DNA of 64,000 nt from Punctularia strigosozonata HHB-11173 SS5 (Eukaryota > Basidiomycota > Agaricomycetes > Corticiales > Punctulariaceae): positions 1,454,912 to 1,518,911 of the forward strand of contig NW_006767439.1 in assembly GCF_000264995.1 (NCBI RefSeq). Direction: 5' to 3'. The notes beneath the pieces were generated by a model, which was given only the letters and a program-made list of their open reading frames with translations, made no database searches and had not been told where the DNA came from. A program made the position numbers and the translations under genes. Within the stretch, counting starts at the first letter, position 1; every line of letters starts with the position of its first letter. This document shows positions 1 to 10,215 of the stretch, piece after piece.

Positions 1-172
1 CCGAGCGCCAACGCGTCGGGCTCGGCGTCGCATTCCGCCCCCGCGCCCGCCTACGACCAGCCGCGAGCCCGAGCCGCCGAAGGCAGCTCTCGATGCTGCT
101 ACCACTGCCGCTGCTGCTGCCGCCGCCGTTGTCGCCACCGGTCCTGCTGGCACGGATGACTCGGACCACTAA
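1..172 (+). CDS. 3' end of a gene cut by the window edge (unassigned)
   Basis: The first 160-170 bases are GC-rich and open in two plus-strand frames. One ends with TGA at 157-159, the other with TAA at 170-172. The first frame has the stronger bias for G or C at third codon positions at its start. The second ends in a plausible low-complexity Ala/Val/Asp tail. An intron between the two cannot be excluded. AT-richer sequence with imperfect repeats follows, as expected of a 3' untranslated region. No domain is visible, so no function is proposed. Confidence 0.3.
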   Translation, partial: RAPTRRARRRIPPPRPPTTSREPEPPKAALDAATTAAAAAAAVVATGPAGTDDSDH

Positions 173-267
173 GCCCCCCACCTCACCACCATCATCGCCG
201 TCGGGTCCGCTGGCACAGACGGTTCAGACGACTGATTGCACACACCCCCTACATTTCTCCTTCATAT

Positions 268-381
268 ACTCCTTCGCAAACACTCGCATTTTCCCTCTTC
301 GCATCGAAGTATACCCCGCATCGCTCACTCGTACACTCCTTCTGGCGCAAACACTCGCATTTCTCGTCTTCGCATCGAAGT
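268..381 (+). repeat. Two imperfect tandem copies of a ~45-bp unit
   Basis: A unit containing CAAACACTCGCATTT and ending CTTCGCATCGAAGT occurs at about 268-310 and again at about 335-381. The copies are roughly 67 bp apart with a few differences. They lie in the probable 3' untranslated region of the gene at the left edge. Confidence 0.6.
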
Positions 382-1792
382 TTACATTACAACTCTGGAT
401 CTAATGTTCACCCATACTTTCTGTACCGTGTCTGTCACGAAATATCATTGTTTATGCTCAGTTCGCGTCGCATGTGCTGCATCTGCTCACTTTGATGTTC
501 CGTGTGTGAGGTTGCCTTCTCAGCAGAATGTCATTTTGTTGGATGATTCGGCAAGCCCACTACGATCCTTCAGCCATCTCTGAATTGACGATGACCTGTT
601 GCTCCTCGCATAACAGATAGTCACCACGAGTGAGGGCATATTTACCACAGACATGATATAACGTGAATGCAGACATCGTTATTTGATTGAGGTACGTTAC
701 ATATCGTAAGGACCACAACAACGCTGCGTGAACATTGTTTGAGCGTACTCCGCAACAGCTCATCTCCATTCTCCATGTCACAACACATCGGATCTCGCAG
801 GAGGGCCGTCTCAAATGAGACTCGCATATCTTCGATTGTGTTGCCTGTTGGATCTCATCGCAGCGCCTCGTGACATCGACCAGGTGATAAGTTTGCATCG
901 TCGCGTTGATCTCGTCGTGAGCTCACCCTCGAACGGCGGTGTAGCCACAAAGTCATCGACTTGCGGCTAACTTGCGCCTAGCCACTGACTTGCCCAACAC
1001 TGCCCAAGTACATGAGAAAGGATTCCGTGCTTATGTAGTAAAACGAAGATTAAGAGTGGACAAGTCGGTTTGGGATACAGACGTCAGGACTATGGAGCAA
1101 CTATTGAGTGCAATCGCGGAACGAGCTTAAGGATGTCCTGTACTTAGGTACCTGGAACAGAAGAAGAAAAAGGGGCCGCCTTTATTCTGAGCGAGCGTGT
1201 GGCGCGCTACGCGCTCGGAGGCAAATGCCAAACATGGCAATTTCGGGGCGCAGCCCGCGGACTTCATGCTCTCTGCTTGTCTCCTCCTTGATCCCACTTG
1301 GAGGCCGACCTAACAAGATGGCTGCTTACACAAGCTGTATATGACGAGCTTTGCTCTCTTCCTTCGTACATCGATAGAACCAGCGTTCAGCGCTCAGTCC
1401 TCAGCGCGTCAAGCCTGAGGCCGATAACGTATCGGAACCTTCTTTGCGTCGGGGGGACGCGCGGACACCTCGAGTGGCTAGGGAGACCATGTTGTTGGTG
1501 GTGTCTGCGGATAAACCGGCTCGGCGATTTTGTCCTTTCCTCTTGCGCAGGTATGTCATGTAACGTTGTCTTCGCGGACGCGTCATGCTCATGCCCGATG
1601 GTTCAGCTTGCGTCGTCAGAGATCTCGCATTCACACGAACACAAACGCATTTCGCAGCCAAAACATGTCTCTCCTAGACCATCACCGAACACCGAAGACA
1701 AGATTGAGAAAACCGAACCATAGTCCCAAGCTCGAATCGAAATCCGTCCTGCCGGAGCGCTGCTCAACGACGCGCTTTCCTCCCCCGCCCCT
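382..1792. other. Intergenic stretch without a supported gene
   Basis: Open frames here are short, overlap on both strands and show no recognisable domain or consistent splice pattern. The right part is probably the 3' flank of the minus-strand RBR gene ending at 1,793. Confidence 0.5.
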
Positions 1793-3235
1793 TCACTCCG
1801 CCTCCAACGCCGCCCTCGTCACGCTCACGTCCACCGGCTCCTCGCACGGCCCATCGTGATACCCCCCTCCACACCTATAACAAAACTCGCCCCCGCACCA
1901 ACACATCATATGCACGCACCCCCCGCTCTTCTCCACGATCCTCCGACAGTGCGGGCACCGCTGCCACTCCCTCTCCCTCCCCAGCGCCAACAACGCCCGC
2001 TCGCCCTCGTCCCGCCCGCCCGAACACGCGACGTGCCACGCGTGCGGCGCGCCTCCGCACGCATCGCACGTCCTCGCCCCGCACCCTTCCCTCACGCACG
2101 GCACGGCGCGCGGCGGCTCGCCGGCGCTCTTCCGCCCGACGAACGCTCCGCACGCCGGCGCGGAGCAGTACACCCTCTCCCCCGCCGGCGTCCCAAACTC
2201 GCGCTTCCTGTCCTCGTACGCCCGCACCTCGTCCGGCGCGAGCAGCGCCCCGAACGCGTCGTACGGGATCGCGGCGGCCCCGGGGCGACGGTCGCAGCAG
2301 CGCGGCGGGAACAGCGACTCGTCCTCCGTCGCTTTCCTGACGAGCTCGCGCAGGCACGAGGGGTGGAACCGGTGGCCGCACGGCATCGCCGCCGGCGCCG
2401 GCGTTTGCTGGAGGTCGTCGAGGTCGTCGAGGCACAGGACGCACCGCGCCGCCCTCGCCTTCCCCCGCGACGAACTGGCGGCCGTGCCCTCCTCCTCTTC
2501 GAGCTCTAGATCGACGATGGCGATACCGACGACGATCGGACGGTTCGAGGGCGCGATGGCGCCGAGGCGGAGGCCCTGGAAGTCGACTTCTAGGTCGAGC
2601 GCCGGGCGATCCCTCGCTCCCAGGTCGAAGAACTTGATATCGCCCAGCGGTTCGAGATTCGGCGCTTTGCGCTGCTCCAGGGGTCCAGATTCGGTGGTCG
2701 TTACGGGCAGAGGTGCTGCACCAAGAACAAACAGAAAAGAACACTGTCAGCTTTTCCGTCACCTCAGCGACGCAACAACACCACACGCACCCGGAACATC
2801 TTCCACGCCATCCCTATCCTCCACCACCCCATCATCCTCGTCGTCGAAAGGCGCCACGTCCAACGCCCCCTCCTCTTCCACGGCAAACACGAGCGTATCC
2901 ATCGCCTGCTCGGCCGTGACCCCGTTCTGGACCCCGAGCACGTTCTCCACGAGGACGTCCCACGCGGCGTCCACCTCCGCCCTCCACACCGCCCCTCCTT
3001 CTCCCCCTCCTCCTCCTCCCGCCACGAGCATCTGCGCCCTGGCCGCGTCGACGACCTCCATGATATACTCCGGCGTCTGCTCGACGTCGTCGGAGAGGCT
3101 GCGCGCGAAGAGGTGGTCACGGAGCACGGCGAGCAGCCGCGTGGTCTCCGCCGCCCAGAGCGCGTGCGCGACGCGCGCGTCCGACGTTCTTCGTCGCTGC
3201 TGCTGCTGCTGCCTTCGCGTGGTAGAGGACGACAT
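1793..3235 (-). CDS. RBR-type E3 ubiquitin ligase with a lineage-specific N-terminal domain
   Basis: Two exons, complement(1793..2715, 2791..3235), joined by a 75-nt intron with donor GTGCGT, branch-like CTGAC and acceptor GCAG. The phase agrees and gives 455 residues. Residues ~18-115 form a helical-looking domain (HALWAAETTRLL... AEVDAAWDVL) shared with the genes at 3,941-7,046 and 8,028-9,748. From about residue 240 the RING1-IBR-RING2 tripartite module follows: CVLC and CGHRFHPSC for RING1, a Cys-rich IBR, then RING2 starting CPHC with the family's active-site Cys in GGCVHMMC. RBR ligases accept ubiquitin on that cysteine before passing it to a substrate. The substrate is unknown. A TATA-like motif lies ~80 nt upstream of the ATG. 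Confidence 0.85.
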
Positions 3236-3312
3236 TTCGCCTTGGGGACACCTGTCTTTTGTGGGTGCTGGCGGTGGGGGAACGCAGACGAGGGCGATCG
3301 AGGACGGGCGGG

Positions 3313-3322
3313 TATTATATGA
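3313..3322 (-). promoter_or_regulatory. TATA-like element of the RBR gene at 1,793-3,235
   Basis: The minus strand reads CATATAATAC about 80 nt before the ATG at 3,235. The genes starting at 7,046 and 11,800 have similar motifs at similar distance. Confidence 0.4.
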
Positions 3323-3940
3323 GGGAGGCGGAAGATGTCATGCCTCGTGTGTACCGCCCTGCGTAGGCTATATCCATGAGAACCTTGTGAGGTGGACTGC
3401 TCGCGCGCAAACGGCAGGGCGGGTGTATATCTCGTGGGGGGAGCTTCTGGTGCAACGTGGGCGGTAGTAGGTTGGAGGCGCGTCCTGAGCCTCGTGAAGG
3501 GGGTTCCATCGTTGAGTACAGTACCTATACCCTGTGCTATAACTCAATAGTGTTGTTTTATGGACAAAAATTCAACCACGGAATGCGTCGCTGTTCACTC
3601 ACTGGATCGCAGCTCGCGACGCGGGGTCGATGCTGGCGCCGTGCTGAATGACGCTGTTCGTTCGTGGGCTCGCACAACGTTTACGGACGAAGTCGTATAC
3701 AGGACATTCACCATCTTGGATTACATGACATGGACGTGTAGCAGCGAGGCAGGGAGCCGGGGGAAAAAAAATGTTGCAACATTGCAGTAGTGGTACAAGC
3801 TATCGGGTTCGAAGTAATGATTCGAGCGAGTACTGCGTGGACGGGAGGAGAATTTCTACAGGAATGAACCTGGCCAGATACATTGTACATCGTGAGACTT
3901 GTTTGAAGCGTGTTGGCTCGTCAAGAATGTTCAGGACCGT

Positions 3941-5830
3941 CTAATTGTTAACCGACATAATGCGCGTACCCGACTCCGTCGACTGAATCCATACGGCATC
4001 GCCTGCTAGTGCGGATCGTGGAGGTGTGAAGGATCGGATTACAGTATCCGGCGCATGGCGGCGCACTAGGTCGTTTTCGAACCGCGACAGGGCGTCAGCG
4101 ACGGTGTTCTCGTTCCCTGCAATCCACAGGACTCGCAACTCGATAGAGTTCTCCAAGAGGATATCCACTGCTGCCTTCATAGGTTCGACGAATGGACGTC
4201 TCGCCTTCATGGAGTTGAACAGCTTGACGGTCTGCTTGTTGTCGCAATAGATGAGGAGACGCAGTGGAGCCTGACCATGCGATTTCGCCCAATCCAAAGC
4301 CGACACAACCGCCAAAATCTCCCAATATAAGCTATCACTCACGCCGCTCGGAGCCTGGACAGGCAGCCGGCACTGGAAACCTTTTTTGAGGCGCGGGCAC
4401 CAGTATCCCAGGCCACTCAACGAAGCGTCCGAGTAGACGGTCAAGCCAGCATCTTCTGCAGGCCATTCCACCGCCTTAAAGAGCTTGATCGCTCGCGATC
4501 GCTCCATGTGGTCTGCGACCCAGATAAGATCGCGTAAGACCGCGTCGCTCAGCGATACCAGTTCGCGGGGATCGGTTTTGCCCTTCATTGACTGATGGAG
4601 GTGGGTCAAGCCCGGACGAAGGAGGGGGAAAACGTTGAATGCCCAGTTGACGGAACCGGCTAGCTGCTGGAGCTCGACGAGTGGATAGGATTGAGTCTGA
4701 GGAACCCGTTCAGCACCAGCAAGCTCCCGTATCTGCATCACAAGAATCTTGCGCTCGTCCTGACCCATGCCGATGCTCATCTTGTTCGCATCGACTTCGT
4801 ATCCTATAATTTTGAGTATAGGGCCATGGACCTGCTTGCGATCCTCGTGAGGAATGCCGAGCTCGTCCCAAAGCTCCAAGAGGCGCTTCTGATTCCTCGG
4901 CATGCGGCGGCCGTATGGCCGGTACAAACGCATGTTCTCTGATTCGTCATAGCTGAAGATGTCGTCAACGTATCCCAGGAGGTCCGGGATGCCGCGAACT
5001 TTGATTGCGATCCACAACACCAGGCTCATGAACGATACGAATATATCTCCGGCTTTTCGGTTCCCGAAGTGGTTGCATCGGTCGACATATCTTTGTCCTT
5101 CCACCGTGACGATTTGGCGGATCTGCCATAGAGGGTGCATAGGGAGGTTTCGATACGCGCTGGATACGTCCGACTTCCATAGAATCAGATGACGCTTCGG
5201 GTCCAGCCCTGCCGTATGACGGGCACGATGTAAAGCCCTGCCGAGATCCTGGATGTTGTCTACAGGGATTGTCGGTGGAGCACTCGGAATCATTCCGTTG
5301 AGCGAGTACTCCCCGAAAGAATCGTCGTTTATAAGACGGAATGAGGTCTCGCCCTTGGGAACGACACAGATGGGCATGCTATACATTCCTTCCTTGAGAT
5401 CCGTTCCAAACGACGGAGACCACCGCCTGCTCTGGACTTCTTTATCCCTGTACTCCGATACGAAAGCTGCGTGCTTGGGGTTACGAATGGGGCGGAGGGA
5501 GTTATCCCAAGTAGTGGGTAGCGCGGGGTCAGACGTGTCTGCTGATGGCCAGAAGCCCTCTCGCAATCCGCGAACGACAGATTGAACAAAGGCCCGATTT
5601 GGGTGGGTCCCTAGAAGCTCCTCGAAGCGGTCTACGTCGATAGGCGTAACGATTGGAAATAGACGACGGTTCGCCTTGATCGTTCGCCAGGCTGCAGCAT
5701 TTTTTCTCTCGTTTTCAGGCACGCCAGGCAGGGGAGCAGCGGACTCAGTGGCCAAGGCAGATGTAACCCTGGGTGTGTCGGGATCGTCGAATGTGCGTTT
5801 GTATTGAGGCTGCAGCGCCCATTTCCAGTC
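3941..5830 (-). mobile_element. DIRS-like reverse transcriptase-RNase H module
   Basis: A single open minus-strand frame holds a reverse transcriptase palm with YVDD and a following RNase H-like domain. The order and motif style match tyrosine-recombinase (DIRS) retroelements rather than LTR elements. The module looks whole, with no break seen. I found no tyrosine recombinase, gag-like frame or terminal repeats around it, so this is either a captured part or a reduced element. Its age cannot be judged without relatives. Confidence 0.65.
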
Positions 5831-7046
5831 GCCGCCAAGAGGCTTGTGTTCAAGGGACCCGTCCGCAAGACGTTTCTCCTGATGTTCAATTGGCGCAAGA
5901 GACTTCGATCTATTTATCGCGGGATCACTTCTATTTTACATGTCAGTCAACGATGTCCGCATATTGATGACAAGTCAAGCGAACCCTTGCTTCACACCCG
6001 CGCGCGATCGATTAGGGTCAGAAAGGGACTTGAATTTGTTTACGGCGGGTGAGTCGCCTCTGTTGAAAATAAAAATATCAGCTGACGATGTCCGTATCAT
6101 CCATGAACAGGTCGACCTATTGTGAGAACCCGTATATGAACGGCTCGTATTCGCATGCGCCTTCATCTTGGTCACTGCCGCCACATCGTTTCTGCTCCAC
6201 ACTCTGTTCAACAACATCCACTTCAACAGACGGCGAACGAACCTGTCTTGAGCTCTGGGGTAGGACCGGTTGGCGTTCACCAGAGTCTTTGGCCTATTCG
6301 CGGTGGATGGATCGTCACCTCTACTTGGCACACCACTCAGGAACGCTCCAATGATCGATGAAGAGGCATACCTTTTTCCTACACCCGAAGGTGATCCATG
6401 AGCGGCCCTCGTTGGAGATTTCGACGTATTCTCGATGGATAGATGACCTCTGCTTCGGTCAGCAACCAACAATGTCCGACAGTCTATTAGTGAACGTACC
6501 CTTTCTGAACCGTCGGAGGCGATCGCCAAATGGTTGTCGCTGGGGCCCTGGACGTATTCGCGGCGGCTAAATCACCTCTGCTTCACGAATAAGACAACGG
6601 TACCTCGTCATCAATCAACAAGCGTACTTTTTCCGGGCATGCGGGTACGCGCGGACGGCACCGATGAGCCTTTCGATCGCTTTATTGAGAGCTGCAATAT
6701 CCTCTGGGGAGAACTTTTCCGTCTTGACAAGGCCAGTGGTTATGACGCGCCACGCGGACTCCACGTTCGCTGGCACCGCAGCCTTGGGCCTTCCCGACGC
6801 GGTGTATGCGCCGGTCATCTTTGTCTTAGCGGTCTCCAGGGTTTGCATGATAGAGACAGGAGCGGACATGGGTATTCCGCTCTGGTCACGGCCACGAGCC
6901 TGCACATGGTCCTGCAGTATGCGCAAGAGCCGTATGAGCTCTTCGGCCCACACGGATCTCGCGCCATCATCGTCTAAAGGTTGAGGGGGACGAGCAGCGG
7001 GGGAAACGGGTTTCGCGTCGCCGATGCGAGATGTAGATGACCCCAT
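3941..7046 (-). CDS. Chimeric gene: RBR-associated N-terminal domain, duplicated-exon repeats, reverse transcriptase-RNase H
   Basis: Seven exons are predicted: complement(3941..5930, 5985..6059, 6117..6191, 6243..6320, 6372..6449, 6500..6577, 6628..7046). The six introns are 50-57 nt, GT-AG, and all fall in the same phase, so the coding length of 2,793 nt is open throughout (930 residues). Exon 1 encodes the N-terminal domain of the flanking RBR genes (RSVWAEELIRLL ... VESAWRVI) with no RBR after it. Exons 2-6 are homologous 25-26-residue repeats. Exon 7 starts with a sixth, weaker repeat and runs into a reverse transcriptase with a YVDDIF active-site motif and an RNase H-like region (YSDAS, YWEIL, YCDN, ADALSR). 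The type resembles DIRS-family elements. Splicing and fusion are inferred from sequence only. The alternative is two unrelated units that happen to be in phase. Confidence 0.65.
5858..6577 (-). repeat. Array of six duplicated exon-intron units of ~126-132 bp
   Basis: Each unit is a 75- or 78-nt exon plus a 50-57-nt intron. Exons are 6500-6577, 6372-6449, 6243-6320, 6117-6191 and 5985-6059, with a sixth unit fused to the start of the exon beginning at 5930. Most exons open with A(G)GTGAN after CAG. The encoded units share a pattern G-D-x-x-x-x-N-x-x-K followed by N-R-S or similar. Introns also align between units, so whole exon-plus-intron units were duplicated. The repeat does not match a motif I know. 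Confidence 0.75.
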
Positions 7047-8027
7047 CGTCCCGGTGGTCCCGGTGCTGTCGCCCGATCTGAGGTTGAAGGGCGAGTTGCC
7101 TCATCCTAACATCGACGGGTAGATATATATGAAAGATGAGCGGCCCGCGTTATCTGCATGGTGTAGGTGCTGTTAAGAGCGGTCGGTGTGTTTTATGAGC
7201 AAGCTGTACAAGAAGCTCACCGAGATCCCAATAAAGTACTGCTGCATGCACCCCATTACGCGCATTACGAACGAGAAGTCTTATATTACATTGCTGACAT
7301 CTACTGCGCCATTCGGGAGCCAGTTTTACCCTGCCTAGGTTCGCCATTGAGTGCATGTTTATCATGGGGTGGGCAAGATGTAGCACTGACGGGGACGTGC
7401 TGCGCGGATCGAGGCCCGCACTCTTCGCGTTGACTGCCACTGTATAGCACGTCTATATCGATGATGATCGTAGACGCACGACTTGATCTGTTGGCGGTTC
7501 GCAGAGATAGCGTCACAGAAAGCTAACATCCTAGCATATACTATCGTGTCGCGGTGTAGCATTCATATGCATCGTGTGCACAGAGGCGGTCTATGAATGA
7601 AGCGGGAGGACAAACAGAAGGGGCTGCCATCGTTTCGGGCGGCACGAGCCGAGTTCGGCCGGCCGGCGGAGGTTCCGTACTTGCGCTGGCGCAAATGAGC
7701 GGCATCCGGGGACCTTGCGCTATCCTCCTGTGCAACAGCTATACAAGCCATGAATCTTTGAGGGCATCCGCTTTCTATGTTGTCGAGGCCTGCCCAGAGT
7801 AAGCCAGGTTATGCTTATCGTTTCATTCGCGCAGCACCTCAACGCCGAACTATCCTATCTCGTGAGCAATACAAACAGCTATCCTACAGATCGGAGCTTG
7901 GACGTCAAGCTGACACAGAGCTTAGACGCCTCCGACACGAAGATCACATTCCATAGCTACCGAAGAATGAAGCATGTCAATCTCTGTCGAATACTCGTAC
8001 ACGCCAACGAAATCTCTCACCCACCAA
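7047..8027. other. Intergenic stretch; TATA-like motif near 7,121-7,133
   Basis: The minus strand carries TTCATATATATCT at 7,121-7,133, about 78 nt before the ATG at 7,046. It is a plausible TATA element of the chimeric gene. The rest of the 980 bp shows no supported gene. Confidence 0.45.
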
Positions 8028-9748
8028 CTACGCCGCGATCGCCTCCATAGTCGCGCTCGGAGCCACAGGGCTCACACAGGGTCCATCATGGTACTCTTGT
8101 CCGCAGCGGTAGCAGAACTCTTGAGAGCACAAGCACACCATATGGACGCACCCTCCGTTCTTCTCTACGATTCGCTTGCACCGCGGGCAGCGCTGCCACT
8201 CTGCTCGTTTTCCCATCTCCAACAACGCGCGCTCGTCAGCGTCGTACCGCGAGGAGCACGCGATGTGCCACGAGTGCGGTGCTCCTCCACAGAGGTCGCA
8301 GGTTAAGGTAGCGCATCGCGGGCATGCGACGGCGTTCGGTTGCTTTGCGGTACCCTTCGCCCCGAGGAATGTGCTACAAGTGCGGGAAGAGCAGTACAAT
8401 CTGTCCGGCGTCATGTACTCGCGGAGCTTTAGATCGTACGTATCCGCCTCTTGACGCGTAAGAAATGCACCAAATACGTCGTAGGGAATAGCCTTTGCAC
8501 AGCAGCGGGGAGGGAAGAGGGACTCGTTCTTCATCGCGTTGCGAACGAACTCGATGGCACATGACGCGTGGAAGACGTGGCCGCAGGACGTCAAGGGTAC
8601 CAGCATCCGGCTCATTTCGGATGACTCTCCAATCCCTTCAAGGCATATGACGCACGTAGGGTCGTTACTGATAGTCGAGGTGAAAGGACGTCTGTGCAAA
8701 CGGGGAGCGACCAGCAAGGCCGAGACGTCGTCATCAGGGCTTGCCTCGTAGGATCCATCTTCCCTGTGTGACGTATGATGTTAACATACAAGAATATCTG
8801 CAGGATCACTTACTCCAAATTGGACCCTTCGTCATGAGGAATATATGGGATTATCGCCGGAGATGGGCTATCAAGTATATCCTCGGCCCAGCGACGATCC
8901 GAATAGCCTTCTGGATTGTAGTCATCCGCTTGCCGGATGCTTGCACCAACATCGTTCCGTTCGCTCGCCTGGATTTCACCAGACGAGGCATTGACAACTT
9001 GGGGTGCAATTCCCATTAACCTCAAAGTCGCCTCCAGTCGTGTGGCCACTGCGCGATCTTCAGTGATATGAAAAGGCAATCGATACAAGGACGACGACGA
9101 TGTATCAGCGTCAGGTTGGACTTCTTAGGGCCCAATTGTGAATATTACACACACTGTTCTGATTCGTCATCGCCATTCGATGAGTCGGTATCCACAGATG
9201 TGAAGTCCCTAGGAGTTTGTGAGTGCCTATCCTATCTACCCAGACGATGCTTACTGAGGGTTGATCTCCGCGGGTTCGTCTTCGTCATCCGACTCCACAG
9301 CATAAAGCACATCAACGTGAGGCACCTCGTGCGCAGAAACTGGGCCTGCTTCTGCCTCGATCGCGACAGCTAGCCTGTTTATTGCTTCATCAGGGGTCGT
9401 CGTACTCCTCGATTCCGAGCTGCGAATCATCCCGAGCAGGTGTTCCGTGAGGACGGTCCATGCCGCATCGACCTCAGCGGGCATCACGGTTCCGCGGCTC
9501 CCCGACGCGGTGTACACGGCGAGCATCTGGACCTTGGCCGTCTCGAGGATCTCCATGATGTGCACGGGAGTCTGCGCAGACGGGTTGCGCCCGTCGAGGC
9601 TCCGGGCATACAGATGGTCCCTGAGCACGTTCAAGAGCTGCATGGTCTCTGCGGCCCATAGAGATCTTGCAACGTGCTCGTCGGAGGAGGTATCGCTCGC
9701 GCGTACCCCCTCCGTCGTGTCGGATGTGGTGTGGTTTGTGCTGTTCAT
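8028..9748 (-). CDS. RBR-type E3 ubiquitin ligase, paralog of the gene at 1,793
   Basis: The ATG at 9748 begins an exon (9255..9748, donor CA|GTAAGC) carrying the shared N-terminal domain (RSLWAAETMQLL ... AEVDAAWTVL). The last exon (8028..8763) carries RING1 (CVICLEG ... CGHVFHASC), a Cys-rich IBR and RING2 with GGCVHMVC, the usual active-site cysteine context. A middle exon ends at 8814 with a perfect GTAAGT donor. The intron 8764..8813 joins it in frame to the RBR exon. Between about 9,050 and 9,208 I could not settle the splice sites: a possible short exon starts at 9208, and the next acceptor is ambiguous. The gene could be intact with a small extra exon, or disrupted there. Confidence 0.75.
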
Positions 9749-9860
9749 ATTGTTGTGCTCGACCGACGTTGATAACGATATCACTCTCGCTGGCGTACAA
9801 GGAGGACAAGGAGAGCGGGCATGCTATGATCGCGGGGGGATACACCACTTTGAGCGTTAT

Positions 9861-10098
9861 GCCTCATGTCCGCGGCCTGTTCAAGCTGTAGATGCTATAC
9901 GAAGCAGAATTACTTCTTGATACTAAGCGTATGAGACACGGGATAAGAACGGTGATCGATAGGCGGCATACAACTTCGTATCTCATGCATCATGCCTCAT
10001 GTTACTGTTCACTGCCTGTGCGAGCTGTAGATGCTATACAAAACAAAGTTACTTCTCCGTATATGGGGCATGAAGAAACATGGCAAGAACGATCCCGC
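9861..10098. repeat. Two diverged direct repeats of ~100-135 bp
   Basis: Two similar segments start with GCCTCATG at about 9,861 and 9,994 and share GCTGTAGATGCTATAC at 9,885 and 10,024, followed by ATTACTTCT-like and AAGAACG-like matches. They lie between the start of the RBR gene at 9,748 and the end of the one at 10,216, so the repeat may fall in the former's promoter. Confidence 0.6.
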
Positions 10099-10215
10099 TG
10101 TAGCACGCCTCGCGCGTGTCCCCAAGATTCTACGGACAAAAACTATATCGCACGTGTCAAGAATAGATACATGCTGTCGGGCTCTAGACCATCGAACTGG
10201 TCGAGGCGCCTTTGC

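Noticed and set aside
1875-2786. Long Arg/Pro-rich minus-strand frame
   Set aside because: It overlaps the RBR coding exons in another frame. Its composition is the usual shadow of GC-rich coding sequence.
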